Source: Agrobacterium arsenijevicii
Lineage (GTDB): Bacteria; Pseudomonadota; Alphaproteobacteria; Rhizobiales; Rhizobiaceae
Reading direction: 5' to 3'
Length of the DNA: 64,000 nucleotides
Assembly: GCA_000949895.1 (NCBI GenBank)
Contig: JWIT01000010.1
Span: 124,001 to 188,000 of the forward strand
Both the position numbers and the translations under genes were made by a program. The notes under the pieces are model-generated. The model made no database searches. It worked only from the letters and a program-made list of their open reading frames with translations, and was not told the origin of the DNA. Numbering within the stretch: the stretch's first letter is position 1; each line of letters begins with the position of its first letter. Shown piece after piece: positions 19,401-27,259 of the stretch.

Positions 19401-22400
19401 TTACTTCTTCAGCTGCTCCTTGAGAGCAGCGAGCTTTGCGAAGGGCGAATCTGGATCGATCGGCTTTTCCTTGCGCGGCGGCTTGGCTTCGAAACGCTGC
19501 TGACCCTGCGGTTTCCCGCCACGGTCGTTACGGTCCGGCCTGTCCTTGCGCTCACCGCGATCCTGACGATCATTGTTGCGGTTGTTGCCACGGTCGGGAC
19601 GTCCGCCATCACGCTTGCGTTCGCCTTCACCGCCTCGATTGGCAGCTTCGCGATTTGCTCCGTCACGATTGTCGCGACGGCCTTCGCTGCGACGTTCACC
19701 CTGCTCGCGTGGCGCCTGATCGCGACCCTCGCCACGGCCCTGACCGCGATTGCCGGGACGACGGTTTTCGCCACGCTGGTTTTCGTTGCGACCACCCGGA
19801 CGCCACAGAAGAACAGGCTTCGGCTCGGTAGCCTCAGTGCTTTCTGCGGACACGACTTCGCTTGCGACCACCTCTTCGCTGACGGCTTCCGCAACCGGAG
19901 CCTCCTCAGCGGTTTCGCTTTCCGCAACAGCCACCGTCTCGGAGACCTGCTCTTCGGAAGCCGATTCATCCTGCTCGGTCTCTGCGCTCTCGTCTTCCGT
20001 CACCGCTTCAGAAGCGGCCGGAGCCGCAGCACCGGTCTGGCTGGCGAGGAAGGTCTGAGCCTCTTCCGCCGTTACCTGATCGGCACGGTAGCCGAGGCCC
20101 TTGAGGATCTCTTCCATGTCGTCGAGCGTTGCGCCGAGAATGGAAAGCATCGCGGTCGTCGTCGTGAAACGGCGGCCGTCATAAGCGCCTTCCGGACGCG
20201 GCTGCTGGCCGGGTTTCCACTGCAACAGCGGGCGGATGAGATCGGCCAGACGCTCGAGAATGTCGATACGCACGGCACGCTTTCCGAGGAAACGGAAACC
20301 GGCGAGCTTGTAGAACATCCGCTCGAAGGTGGGGTCCGTCACAACAGAGGTGCGGCCGGCGGCAAGCACCGGAATGAGATCGCCGTAACCCGGCTTGCCG
20401 AGACCATCGTTCTTCAGCGCCCAGAGCAACGTGACAAGCTCCGCCGGAGCGGGTTTCAGAAGCGCGGGCAGGAAGACGTGATAGGCACCGAAACGCACGC
20501 CGTAGCGGCGCATGGAGGCGCGTGCGTCCTGGTCCAGAGACTTTACGTCTTCGGTGACATCGCGGCGGAACAGAACGCCAAGATTTTCGACCAGCTGGAA
20601 CGCCAGGCCCTTTGCCAAACCCTGAAGGTCTTCGGCGCGCGAAATATCGTCCAGCGGCTTCAGCACGGTCGCAATCTGGTGATTGACGAAACGTTCGACG
20701 CGCGCCAGCGCATGATCACGGGCATTGCCGCTCAACTGCTCGTCGGCGAACAGGATCACACGCGGCTTCATGATATTGTCGCCTGCCGAAAGGCGGGCCA
20801 CCGGCTCGCCCAACCAGCGAACCAGACCATCGGAGCTCAAAGCGAGATCACCGTTTCCACTGGCATGCAGACGCGCGGCACGCGCCTCGTATTCGAGCGC
20901 GAGCGCCTTCTGCGCCGCAGCCTGCACGGCCTTCTGATCCGGCCCTTCCATTCCCGGCACCGGCGTGAACCGGAACCCGGCCAACTGGCCGACGTGATGT
21001 CCTTCTACAAAGACATCACCATTTACACTGATTTCAGCTTCAAGCATCGCATTCTCTCTCAGGCGCCTCATGAGCACAGATGTCCTGCGATCAACAAAGC
21101 GTTTCGTCAACCTTTCATGTAGAGCATCGGACAATCGATCTTCGATTTCCCGCGTCTTTTCTTGCCAGTGTGTCGGATCGGCAAGCCATCCTGGGCGGTT
21201 CGATACATAAGTCCATGTTCTGATCTGCGCAATCCTTGCAGACAAGGTATCGATCTCTCCATCGGTACGATCGGCACGACGCACCTGTTCGCCCATGAAA
21301 TCTTCGTTCACCGTGCCACGTTTTACCAGATCGAAATAGAGCGTTGAGATCAGATCCGCATGTTGGGCGGGCGCAATGCGGCGATAATCGGGAAGCGCAC
21401 ACGCCTCCCAGAGTTTTTCCACCCGCGCATCCGTCGTCGTCACGTCGATGATCTCAGGATAACGCGACAAATATTCGAGCGCCTGCTGGTCGATCGCCGG
21501 CAAGGCCCGTGAAAGCCCCTGGATCGCCGGTGCAGCATCAAGGCTGAGGCGCAGATTGGCGATGGAGGAAAAATCGAAATTTTTCGTCCGCCATTGCAGC
21601 ACCTTTACCGAATCGAACTGATGGGTCTCGATGCGCTCCACCAGCTCGTCGTCAAATGGATCGACGCGCCCCGTCACACCAAAAGTGCCATCGCGAAGAT
21701 GGCGACCGGCGCGACCGGCAATCTGGCCGATCTCGCCCGGATTGAGATTGCGGAACTGGTAACCGTCGAACTTGCGGTCCTGCGCAAAGGCAACATGATC
21801 GACATCCAGGTTGAGGCCCATGCCGATGGCATCCGTCGCCACGAGATATTCGACGTCACCCGATTGGTAGAGCCCCACCTGGGCATTGCGCGTGCGCGGC
21901 GAAAGCGCACCCATCACCACGGCCGCACCACCGCGCTGGCGGCGCACCAGCTCGGCAATGGCATAGACCTCTTCCGCCGAAAAGGCGACGATCGCCGTGC
22001 GTTGCGGCAGGCGGGTTATCTTCTTCTGGCCCGCATAAAAAAGCTGCGACAGACGTGGCCGCTCGACCACGGTAATTCCCGGCAGTAGCTTTTCGAGGAT
22101 CGGGCGCATCGTACCGGCGCCCAGAAGCAGAGTTTCCTCCCGCCCGCGCAGGTGCAGCACCCGGTCGGTGAAGATATGCCCGCGCTCCAGATCGCCGGCC
22201 AGTTGCACTTCGTCGATTGCGACGAACGCAGCCGTCGTCTCGCGCGGCATGGCTTCCACCGTACAGACGGAATATTTGGCTTTTGGGGGTGAGATTTTTT
22301 CTTCGCCGGTAATCAGCGCCACATTCGGCGCGCCCACCTTTTCGACAAGACGGGTATAGACCTCGCGCGCCAGAAGACGCAACGGAAGGCCGATGACACC

Positions 22401-22511
22401 GTTGCCATGCGCCACCATCCGCTCGATTGCGTAATGGGTCTTGCCGGTATTGGTGGGGCCGAGAACGGCCGTGACACCGCGGCCGCTCAGGATCATGGGG
22501 CGAAAATTCAA
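19401..22511 (-). CDS. Suv3-like DExH-box RNA helicase with acidic and RGG-like tail
   Basis: 1036 residues. Motif I is GPTNTGKT (18-25), motif II is AIDEVQ (DExQ), and the helicase C core has ATDAIGMGLNLDVDHV and QIAGRAGRH (motif VI). This order and spacing match mitochondrial Suv3 and its alphaproteobacterial relatives, not the DEAD-box family. Residues about 825-893 are rich in Glu, Ser, Ala and Val. Residues about 905-1010 are rich in Arg, Gly, Asn and Asp, with many RG and RD steps, then a short conserved end SPFAKLAALKEQLKK. Probably unwinds structured RNA. Co-transcribed with the S4 protein downstream; the upstream gap carries eleven GANTC sites. Confidence 0.88.
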   Translation of the reverse strand: MNFRPMILSGRGVTAVLGPTNTGKTHYAIERMVAHGNGVIGLPLRLLAREVYTRLVEKVGAPNVALITGEEKISPPKAKYSVCTVEAMPRETTAAFVAIDEVQLAGDLERGHIFTDRVLHLRGREETLLLGAGTMRPILEKLLPGITVVERPRLSQLFYAGQKKITRLPQRTAIVAFSAEEVYAIAELVRRQRGGAAVVMGALSPRTRNAQVGLYQSGDVEYLVATDAIGMGLNLDVDHVAFAQDRKFDGYQFRNLNPGEIGQIAGRAGRHLRDGTFGVTGRVDPFDDELVERIETHQFDSVKVLQWRTKNFDFSSIANLRLSLDAAPAIQGLSRALPAIDQQALEYLSRYPEIIDVTTTDARVEKLWEACALPDYRRIAPAQHADLISTLYFDLVKRGTVNEDFMGEQVRRADRTDGEIDTLSARIAQIRTWTYVSNRPGWLADPTHWQEKTREIEDRLSDALHERLTKRFVDRRTSVLMRRLRENAMLEAEISVNGDVFVEGHHVGQLAGFRFTPVPGMEGPDQKAVQAAAQKALALEYEARAARLHASGNGDLALSSDGLVRWLGEPVARLSAGDNIMKPRVILFADEQLSGNARDHALARVERFVNHQIATVLKPLDDISRAEDLQGLAKGLAFQLVENLGVLFRRDVTEDVKSLDQDARASMRRYGVRFGAYHVFLPALLKPAPAELVTLLWALKNDGLGKPGYGDLIPVLAAGRTSVVTDPTFERMFYKLAGFRFLGKRAVRIDILERLADLIRPLLQWKPGQQPRPEGAYDGRRFTTTTAMLSILGATLDDMEEILKGLGYRADQVTAEEAQTFLASQTGAAAPAASEAVTEDESAETEQDESASEEQVSETVAVAESETAEEAPVAEAVSEEVVASEVVSAESTEATEPKPVLLWRPGGRNENQRGENRRPGNRGQGRGEGRDQAPREQGERRSEGRRDNRDGANREAANRGGEGERKRDGGRPDRGNNRNNDRQDRGERKDRPDRNDRGGKPQGQQRFEAKPPRKEKPIDPDSPFAKLAALKEQLKK

Positions 22512-22925
22512 CGTACTATCCGCGAATCGACTTCATCTGCTTGCCGTGCCGCCCGCCATCGCTGATGCGGGCCGCACGCACCACACACATGGCAATGCCC
22601 GCCGACAAAGGCAATAGGCCTCGTCCGCAAACTGACACGAGGTATTTGCTTAGCCGAATTTTCCCCAAAGATTCAAATGGTTGAGTAAATAAAAAGAATC
22701 CGGCGAAACCGAAATCGATTCGGATGCGGAACAGTCTGCGAACGAATCGAATACGAATCGCTGACTCGACGGGATTCAGCTTTTGTTCTCCGCAACATCT
22801 GGTTGGCAAATGCACGCGCCATACCAGATTGTGAATCCGGATAAGTCCTTGGCCGGATTCAGCTTTGCGGCACCGTCTTCCGGCGGAAAATGCCGGAATC
22901 GGCTGTCAAGCGGCAATCACAGGAG
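22512..22925. other. 414-bp gene-free region with clustered GANTC sites
   Basis: No convincing gene is present. Eleven GANTC sites begin at 22524, 22670, 22696, 22717, 22744, 22755, 22763, 22773, 22833, 22856 and 22896; about 1.6 would be expected by chance in this length. The 12-mer GGATTCAGCTTT occurs twice (22772-22783 and 22855-22866). GANTC is the site of the CcrM adenine methyltransferase of Alphaproteobacteria. The region is upstream of the helicase start at 22511 and downstream of the UbiH-type gene, so it probably holds the helicase promoter. Confidence 0.6.
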
Positions 22926-24140
22926 TTAGAGTGCCTCGCCGGCAAGCAGGCGCGGCGCGCCCGCATCCGTCGTGCCGGCGGCCTGACCGATGAAATAGGA
23001 TTTCAGACCCGGCAAACGATCGACCACGCCCAGACCGAGATCGCGCATGATACGAATGGGGCCGACATCGTTGGAGAAAAGCCGGTTCAGCACATCGGTC
23101 GTCACACCCATCCGCAACGTGTCGAAACGCCGCCAGGACTGGTAACGCTCGAGAACGTTAAGAGAGCCTATATCGAGACCGAGCCGGTCTGCCTCGACCA
23201 CGGTTTCGGCCAGCGCCGCAACGTCCTTGAAGCCGAGATTGAGGCCTTGGCCCGAGATCGGGTGAATTCCATGCGCGGCATCGCCGGCCAGCGCGAAACG
23301 CGGCGCGACGAAGGAGCGCGCCAGCGTCAAGCCCAGCGGAAAGGCGCGGCGGGGACCGACTGGACGGACAGGGCCGAGCTTGTGGCCGAACCGGCGCTCA
23401 AGTTCTTCCTCAAACACCAGATCATCGGCAGCCACCAGCCGGTCGGCATCAGCCGTGCGCTCGGTCCAGACAAGCGACGACCGGTTTCCCTTCAGAGGCA
23501 AAACGGCAAAAGGCCCCGACGGCAGGAAATGTTCCTCCGCGCAGCCTTCATGCGGCCGCTCGTGTTCAACGGTCGTGACGATACCGGACTGATCGTAATT
23601 CCAGTGCACGGTCTTTATGCCCGCCATATCCCGCAAGGCCGAGCGAACCCCGTCACAGGCGATGAGCAACCGCGCTTCGAGCGACGAGCCGTCGGAAAGA
23701 GCAATGGCCGTCGATTGCGGGCCGGCGGTAAAGCCGGAAACACTGAGACCGTGGCGAATTTCGACGCCGAGGCGCTCGCACAGGCCTCGCAACGCACCGA
23801 CCATAGCAACGTTCGGAACCATGTGAGCAAAGGGCCTACCCTCTTCCACCGCGCCATCGAACGTCAGAAACACCGGGCGAACCGGATCGGCTGTCTTCGA
23901 ATCGGTGACGATCATCTTGTGGATTGGCTGGGCTTCCGGCTCAATTTCGTCCCAGATGCCGAAAACGTCGAGCATGCGCGTGGCCGCCGCAATAATGGCG
24001 GAAGCGCGGACATCCTTCTTCCAGACATCCTCTGGAGCGGCCTCAACCACCTGCACATTCAGATGTCCGGCTGCCTGCTTAATTGCGACAGCAACGGAAA
24101 GACCGACATAACCGCCGCCTGCCACCACCACGTCCAGCAT
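22926..24140 (-). CDS. UbiH/COQ6-family FAD-dependent ubiquinone-biosynthesis hydroxylase
   Basis: 404 residues from ATG 24140, which has a GAGGAG site seven bases upstream; longer starts lack one. FAD-binding GGGYVGLSVAVAI near residue 9, the DG motif CDGVRSALRDMAG near 155-165 and the GD motif FALAGDAAHGIHPISGQGLNLG near 275-295 are all in place. These class A monooxygenases add ring hydroxyls in ubiquinone synthesis; UbiH, UbiF, UbiI, UbiL and UbiM cannot be told apart by eye. Divergent from tesB with an 86-bp gap. Confidence 0.85.
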   Translation of the reverse strand: MLDVVVAGGGYVGLSVAVAIKQAAGHLNVQVVEAAPEDVWKKDVRASAIIAAATRMLDVFGIWDEIEPEAQPIHKMIVTDSKTADPVRPVFLTFDGAVEEGRPFAHMVPNVAMVGALRGLCERLGVEIRHGLSVSGFTAGPQSTAIALSDGSSLEARLLIACDGVRSALRDMAGIKTVHWNYDQSGIVTTVEHERPHEGCAEEHFLPSGPFAVLPLKGNRSSLVWTERTADADRLVAADDLVFEEELERRFGHKLGPVRPVGPRRAFPLGLTLARSFVAPRFALAGDAAHGIHPISGQGLNLGFKDVAALAETVVEADRLGLDIGSLNVLERYQSWRRFDTLRMGVTTDVLNRLFSNDVGPIRIMRDLGLGVVDRLPGLKSYFIGQAAGTTDAGAPRLLAGEAL

Positions 24141-24226
24141 CGCGCTTCTCCTCAAATCTTGTGCACGCATCATTGCCGCACTATAGACCATGTGACGTCT
24201 TCCTACAGCCGGAGCAGGCCGAAAAA

Positions 24227-25111
24227 ATGTCGCATCCTTCGCAAACGTCAGACCCGATGGCCAATCTGATCTCCACCCTCGATCTCGAGAAGCTGGAGGA
24301 AAACCTGTTTCGGGGCGAAAGCCCGCAAATCGGCTGGCAGCGCGTCTTCGGCGGCCAGGTCATCGCGCAGGCCCTGATCGCGGCGCAAAGGACGGTGGAT
24401 GACGACCGCTTCGTGCATTCGCTGCATTCCTATTTCATGCGCCCCGGCGATCCGCTGGTGCCCATCCTCTACCAGGTAGAACGCATTCGCGATGGCGCCA
24501 GCTTCTGCACCCGGCGCGTGGTCGCCATCCAGCACGGCAAGGCGATTTTCTCCATGTCGGCGTCGTTCCAGATCGTCGAGGACGGCTTTAACCATCAGAT
24601 AAAAATGCCGGATGTGACGCCGCCCGAAAAGCTGATGAGCGAAGAACAGATGCAGGCGGCCTTCCTCGCCAATGCGCCCGCCTCGATCCGAAAATACTGG
24701 AGCAACAAGCGCCCGATCGAGATAAGGCCGGTTTCGCTGACCCATTATATTTCGAAAGAAAAGCTTGAACCGCAGCAGGATATCTGGGTTCGCGCCGTCG
24801 GCGATGTACCGGACAATGCGCATTTCCAGTCGGCCATTCTCGCCTATCTGTCGGACATGACGTTGCTCGACACCTCGCTCTACGCCCACGGAACGACGAT
24901 CTTCGATCCGTCCATTCAAGTAGCGAGCCTCGATCACGCCATGTGGTTCCACCGCCCCTGCCGGCTGGACGACTGGCTGCTCTACACGCAGGATAGCCCC
25001 AGCGCCTCGGGAGCGCGTGGTTTGACCCGTGGCAATATTTTCACCAGACAGGGTGAACTCGTCGCCTCCGTGGCGCAGGAAGGTTTGATCCGCAAAAGGG
25101 CAAATGATTAA
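24227..25111 (+). CDS. tesB: Acyl-CoA thioesterase II
   Basis: 294 residues from ATG 24227 (E. coli TesB has 286). The two hot-dog domains are visible: RVFGGQVIAQALIAAQRTV and HSLHSYFMRPGDP in the first, and LAYLSDMTLLDTSLYAHG plus SLDHAMWFHRPCRLDDWLLY in the second, with the catalytic Asp in the second. It hydrolyses medium- and long-chain acyl-CoAs. An ATG at 24257 (MANLISTL) is a possible alternative start. Confidence 0.93.
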   Translation: MSHPSQTSDPMANLISTLDLEKLEENLFRGESPQIGWQRVFGGQVIAQALIAAQRTVDDDRFVHSLHSYFMRPGDPLVPILYQVERIRDGASFCTRRVVAIQHGKAIFSMSASFQIVEDGFNHQIKMPDVTPPEKLMSEEQMQAAFLANAPASIRKYWSNKRPIEIRPVSLTHYISKEKLEPQQDIWVRAVGDVPDNAHFQSAILAYLSDMTLLDTSLYAHGTTIFDPSIQVASLDHAMWFHRPCRLDDWLLYTQDSPSASGARGLTRGNIFTRQGELVASVAQEGLIRKRAND

Positions 25112-25233
25112 ATAATGCGCTTTTTTCAAAAATCGCACATTTAATAGACGAAAATTTCGCGGCCCAGTGCCCCTTTTTCAGACGCTTGTCATATAAATTT
25201 TATATTTCAATAACTTAGAAGCCACATCAAAAC

Positions 25234-25249
25234 TGGCACGCCCTTTGAA
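25234..25249 (+). promoter_or_regulatory. Sigma-54 (RpoN) promoter of glnK-amtB
   Basis: TGGCACGCCCTTTGAA gives TGGCACG at -24 and TTGA at -12 with the invariant GG and an altered GC (GA). It lies 86 bp upstream of the glnK start. RpoN/NtrC control of glnK-amtB under nitrogen limitation is established in proteobacteria. The NtrC enhancer was not clear to me by eye. Confidence 0.85.
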
Positions 25250-25262
25250 TGTATGTCCGTAG

Positions 25263-25673
<411 letters not shown>

Positions 25674-25701
25674 AGCACGGCTGACAGGGAGTTTTCTAGA
25701 T

Positions 25702-27051
25702 ATGCAACTCAACAAGTTTTCAACACTCGGCAAACTGGGCGCCGGTGTGGCGGCCCTGATGGCCCCGGCAATCGCCTTTGCGCAGGATGCCGCGCCGGCA
25801 GTGGCAGCGGCGGCACCCGTTCCGGAAAAAGCCGACACCGCATTCATGTATGTCGCGACGATCCTCGTGCTTTTCATGATCATTCCGGGTCTGGCCCTGT
25901 TTTACGGCGGCCTCGTTCGCACCAAGAACATGCTCTCCGTTCTCATGCAGTGCACGGTCATCGGCGCAGTCATGATGCTCGTCTGGGTGATCTACGGTTA
26001 CTCCTTCGCCTTCGGCGGCGGCACCGGCCCCTATTTCGGCGGCTTCGGCAAGCTGTTCCTGTCGGGTGTTTCGCTTGACAGCACCTCGGCAACCTTCTCC
26101 CAGGGCGTCGTGATCTACGAATACACCTTCATCGCCTTCCAGATGACCTTTGCGGCCATCACGCCTGCGCTGATCATCGGTGCATTTGCGGAACGCGTGA
26201 AGTTCTCGGCTGTCATCCTGTTCACCATCCTGTGGGCCACTTTCGTTTATTTCCCGATCGCTCACATGGTCTGGGACGCAAACGGCCTGATCTTCGGCAT
26301 GGGCGCTCTCGACTTCGCCGGCGGCACGGTCGTTCACATCAATGCCGGCATCGCGGGCTTGATCGGCGCGATCATGGTCGGCAAGCGTACCGGCTTCGGC
26401 AAGGACATGATGGCACCGCACTCCATGACGCTGACGCTGGTTGGCGCAGCCATGCTGTGGTTCGGCTGGTTCGGCTTCAACGCCGGTTCCAACCTCGAAG
26501 CTTCGGGCGGCGCGGTTCTTGCAACCATGAACACCTTCCTCGCCACCGCAGCAGCCATCGTTTCCTGGTCGCTGGTTGAAAGCTTCACCCGCGGCAAGGC
26601 TTCCATGCTGGGCGCCGCTTCGGGCATGATCGCCGGCCTCGTCGCCGTAACACCTGCGGCCGGTTCCGTCGGACCCATGGGCGCGATCGTTCTTGGCCTC
26701 ATCGTCTCGCCGATCTGCTACTTCTTCGTCTCCGTGGTGAAGAACAAGTTCGGTTACGACGACACGGCTGACGTCTTCGGCGTCCACGGTATCGGCGGCA
26801 TCATCGGCGCCCTCGGCACCGGCATCTTCACCTCGCCGCTGCTTGGCGGCACGGGCAAGGCAGACTTCTCCATCTCCTCGCAGCTCTGGACGCAGTTCGT
26901 TGCCGTCGCCATCACCATCGTATGGTGCGCGGTCGTCTCGGTCATCCTCTACAAGATCGTCGACGTGATCGTTGGTCTCAGGGTTCCGGTCGAAGCGGAA
27001 CGCGAAGGTCTCGACCTTGCGACCCACGGCGAAGCCGCCTACCACTCCTAA
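25702..27051 (+). CDS. amtB: Ammonium transporter
   Basis: 449 residues. A signal peptide-like segment ends near AFAQDAAPA, followed by eleven membrane helices. Conserved features include LALFYGGLVRTKN, the pore twin histidines in the HINAG (about residue 210) and FGVHGIGG (about 355) segments, and DDTADVFGVHG near the end. It conducts ammonium and is gated by GlnK, encoded upstream in the same operon. ATG 25702 follows CAGGGAG. Confidence 0.97.
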   Translation: MQLNKFSTLGKLGAGVAALMAPAIAFAQDAAPAVAAAAPVPEKADTAFMYVATILVLFMIIPGLALFYGGLVRTKNMLSVLMQCTVIGAVMMLVWVIYGYSFAFGGGTGPYFGGFGKLFLSGVSLDSTSATFSQGVVIYEYTFIAFQMTFAAITPALIIGAFAERVKFSAVILFTILWATFVYFPIAHMVWDANGLIFGMGALDFAGGTVVHINAGIAGLIGAIMVGKRTGFGKDMMAPHSMTLTLVGAAMLWFGWFGFNAGSNLEASGGAVLATMNTFLATAAAIVSWSLVESFTRGKASMLGAASGMIAGLVAVTPAAGSVGPMGAIVLGLIVSPICYFFVSVVKNKFGYDDTADVFGVHGIGGIIGALGTGIFTSPLLGGTGKADFSISSQLWTQFVAVAITIVWCAVVSVILYKIVDVIVGLRVPVEAEREGLDLATHGEAAYHS

Positions 27052-27090
27052 GACCCGGGAAAAGGGGTTCTCCATCCCCTATCCCAAAAG

Positions 27091-27115
27091 AAGGCCCGCT
27101 CCGGCGGGCCTTTTT
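27091..27115 (+). terminator. Intrinsic terminator of glnK-amtB
   Basis: AAGGCCCGC and GCGGGCCTT form a 9-bp stem with a 4-base loop followed by TTTCTTT, 39 bp after the stop. Confidence 0.9.
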
Positions 27116-27156
27116 CTTTGCCGTAAATCCGCAAGCGGCCTCAAAAAACCGCATGG

Positions 27157-27171
27157 TTAACACGACATTAA
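27157..27171 (+). promoter_or_regulatory. CtrA-type binding site upstream of ftsK
   Basis: TTAACACGACATTAA is an exact TTAA-N7-TTAA full site, the consensus of the cell-cycle regulator CtrA, with palindromic flanks (GGTTAA...TTAACC). It lies 89 bp upstream of the ftsK start. CtrA control of this gene is an inference from the site. Confidence 0.6.
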
Positions 27172-27259
27172 CCAGCGAGCTGTTAGTTTTCCCTGTCAAT
27201 CCGGGATGCGGTAGCCTGCCGTATCTTGCCGAAACCACAGAAACTACGGGTTCAGGGAC

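Noticed and set aside
18963..21122. 719-codon open frame on the plus strand opposite the helicase
   Set aside because: It is the mirror of high-GC coding DNA; no domain, no ribosome-binding site, and the minus strand has clear helicase motifs.
22516..22815. 99-codon open frame in the GANTC-rich gap
   Set aside because: No ribosome-binding site, no recognisable motif, and composition unlike the neighbours.
22524..22900. Chromosomal replication origin
   Set aside because: GANTC-rich, but I saw no DnaA boxes and no dnaA, hemE or parAB genes nearby.
25112..25233. NtrC enhancer upstream of the glnK promoter
   Set aside because: GC/CG-flanked A/T runs such as TGCGC...GCACA were noted, but they do not match the NtrC consensus well enough.
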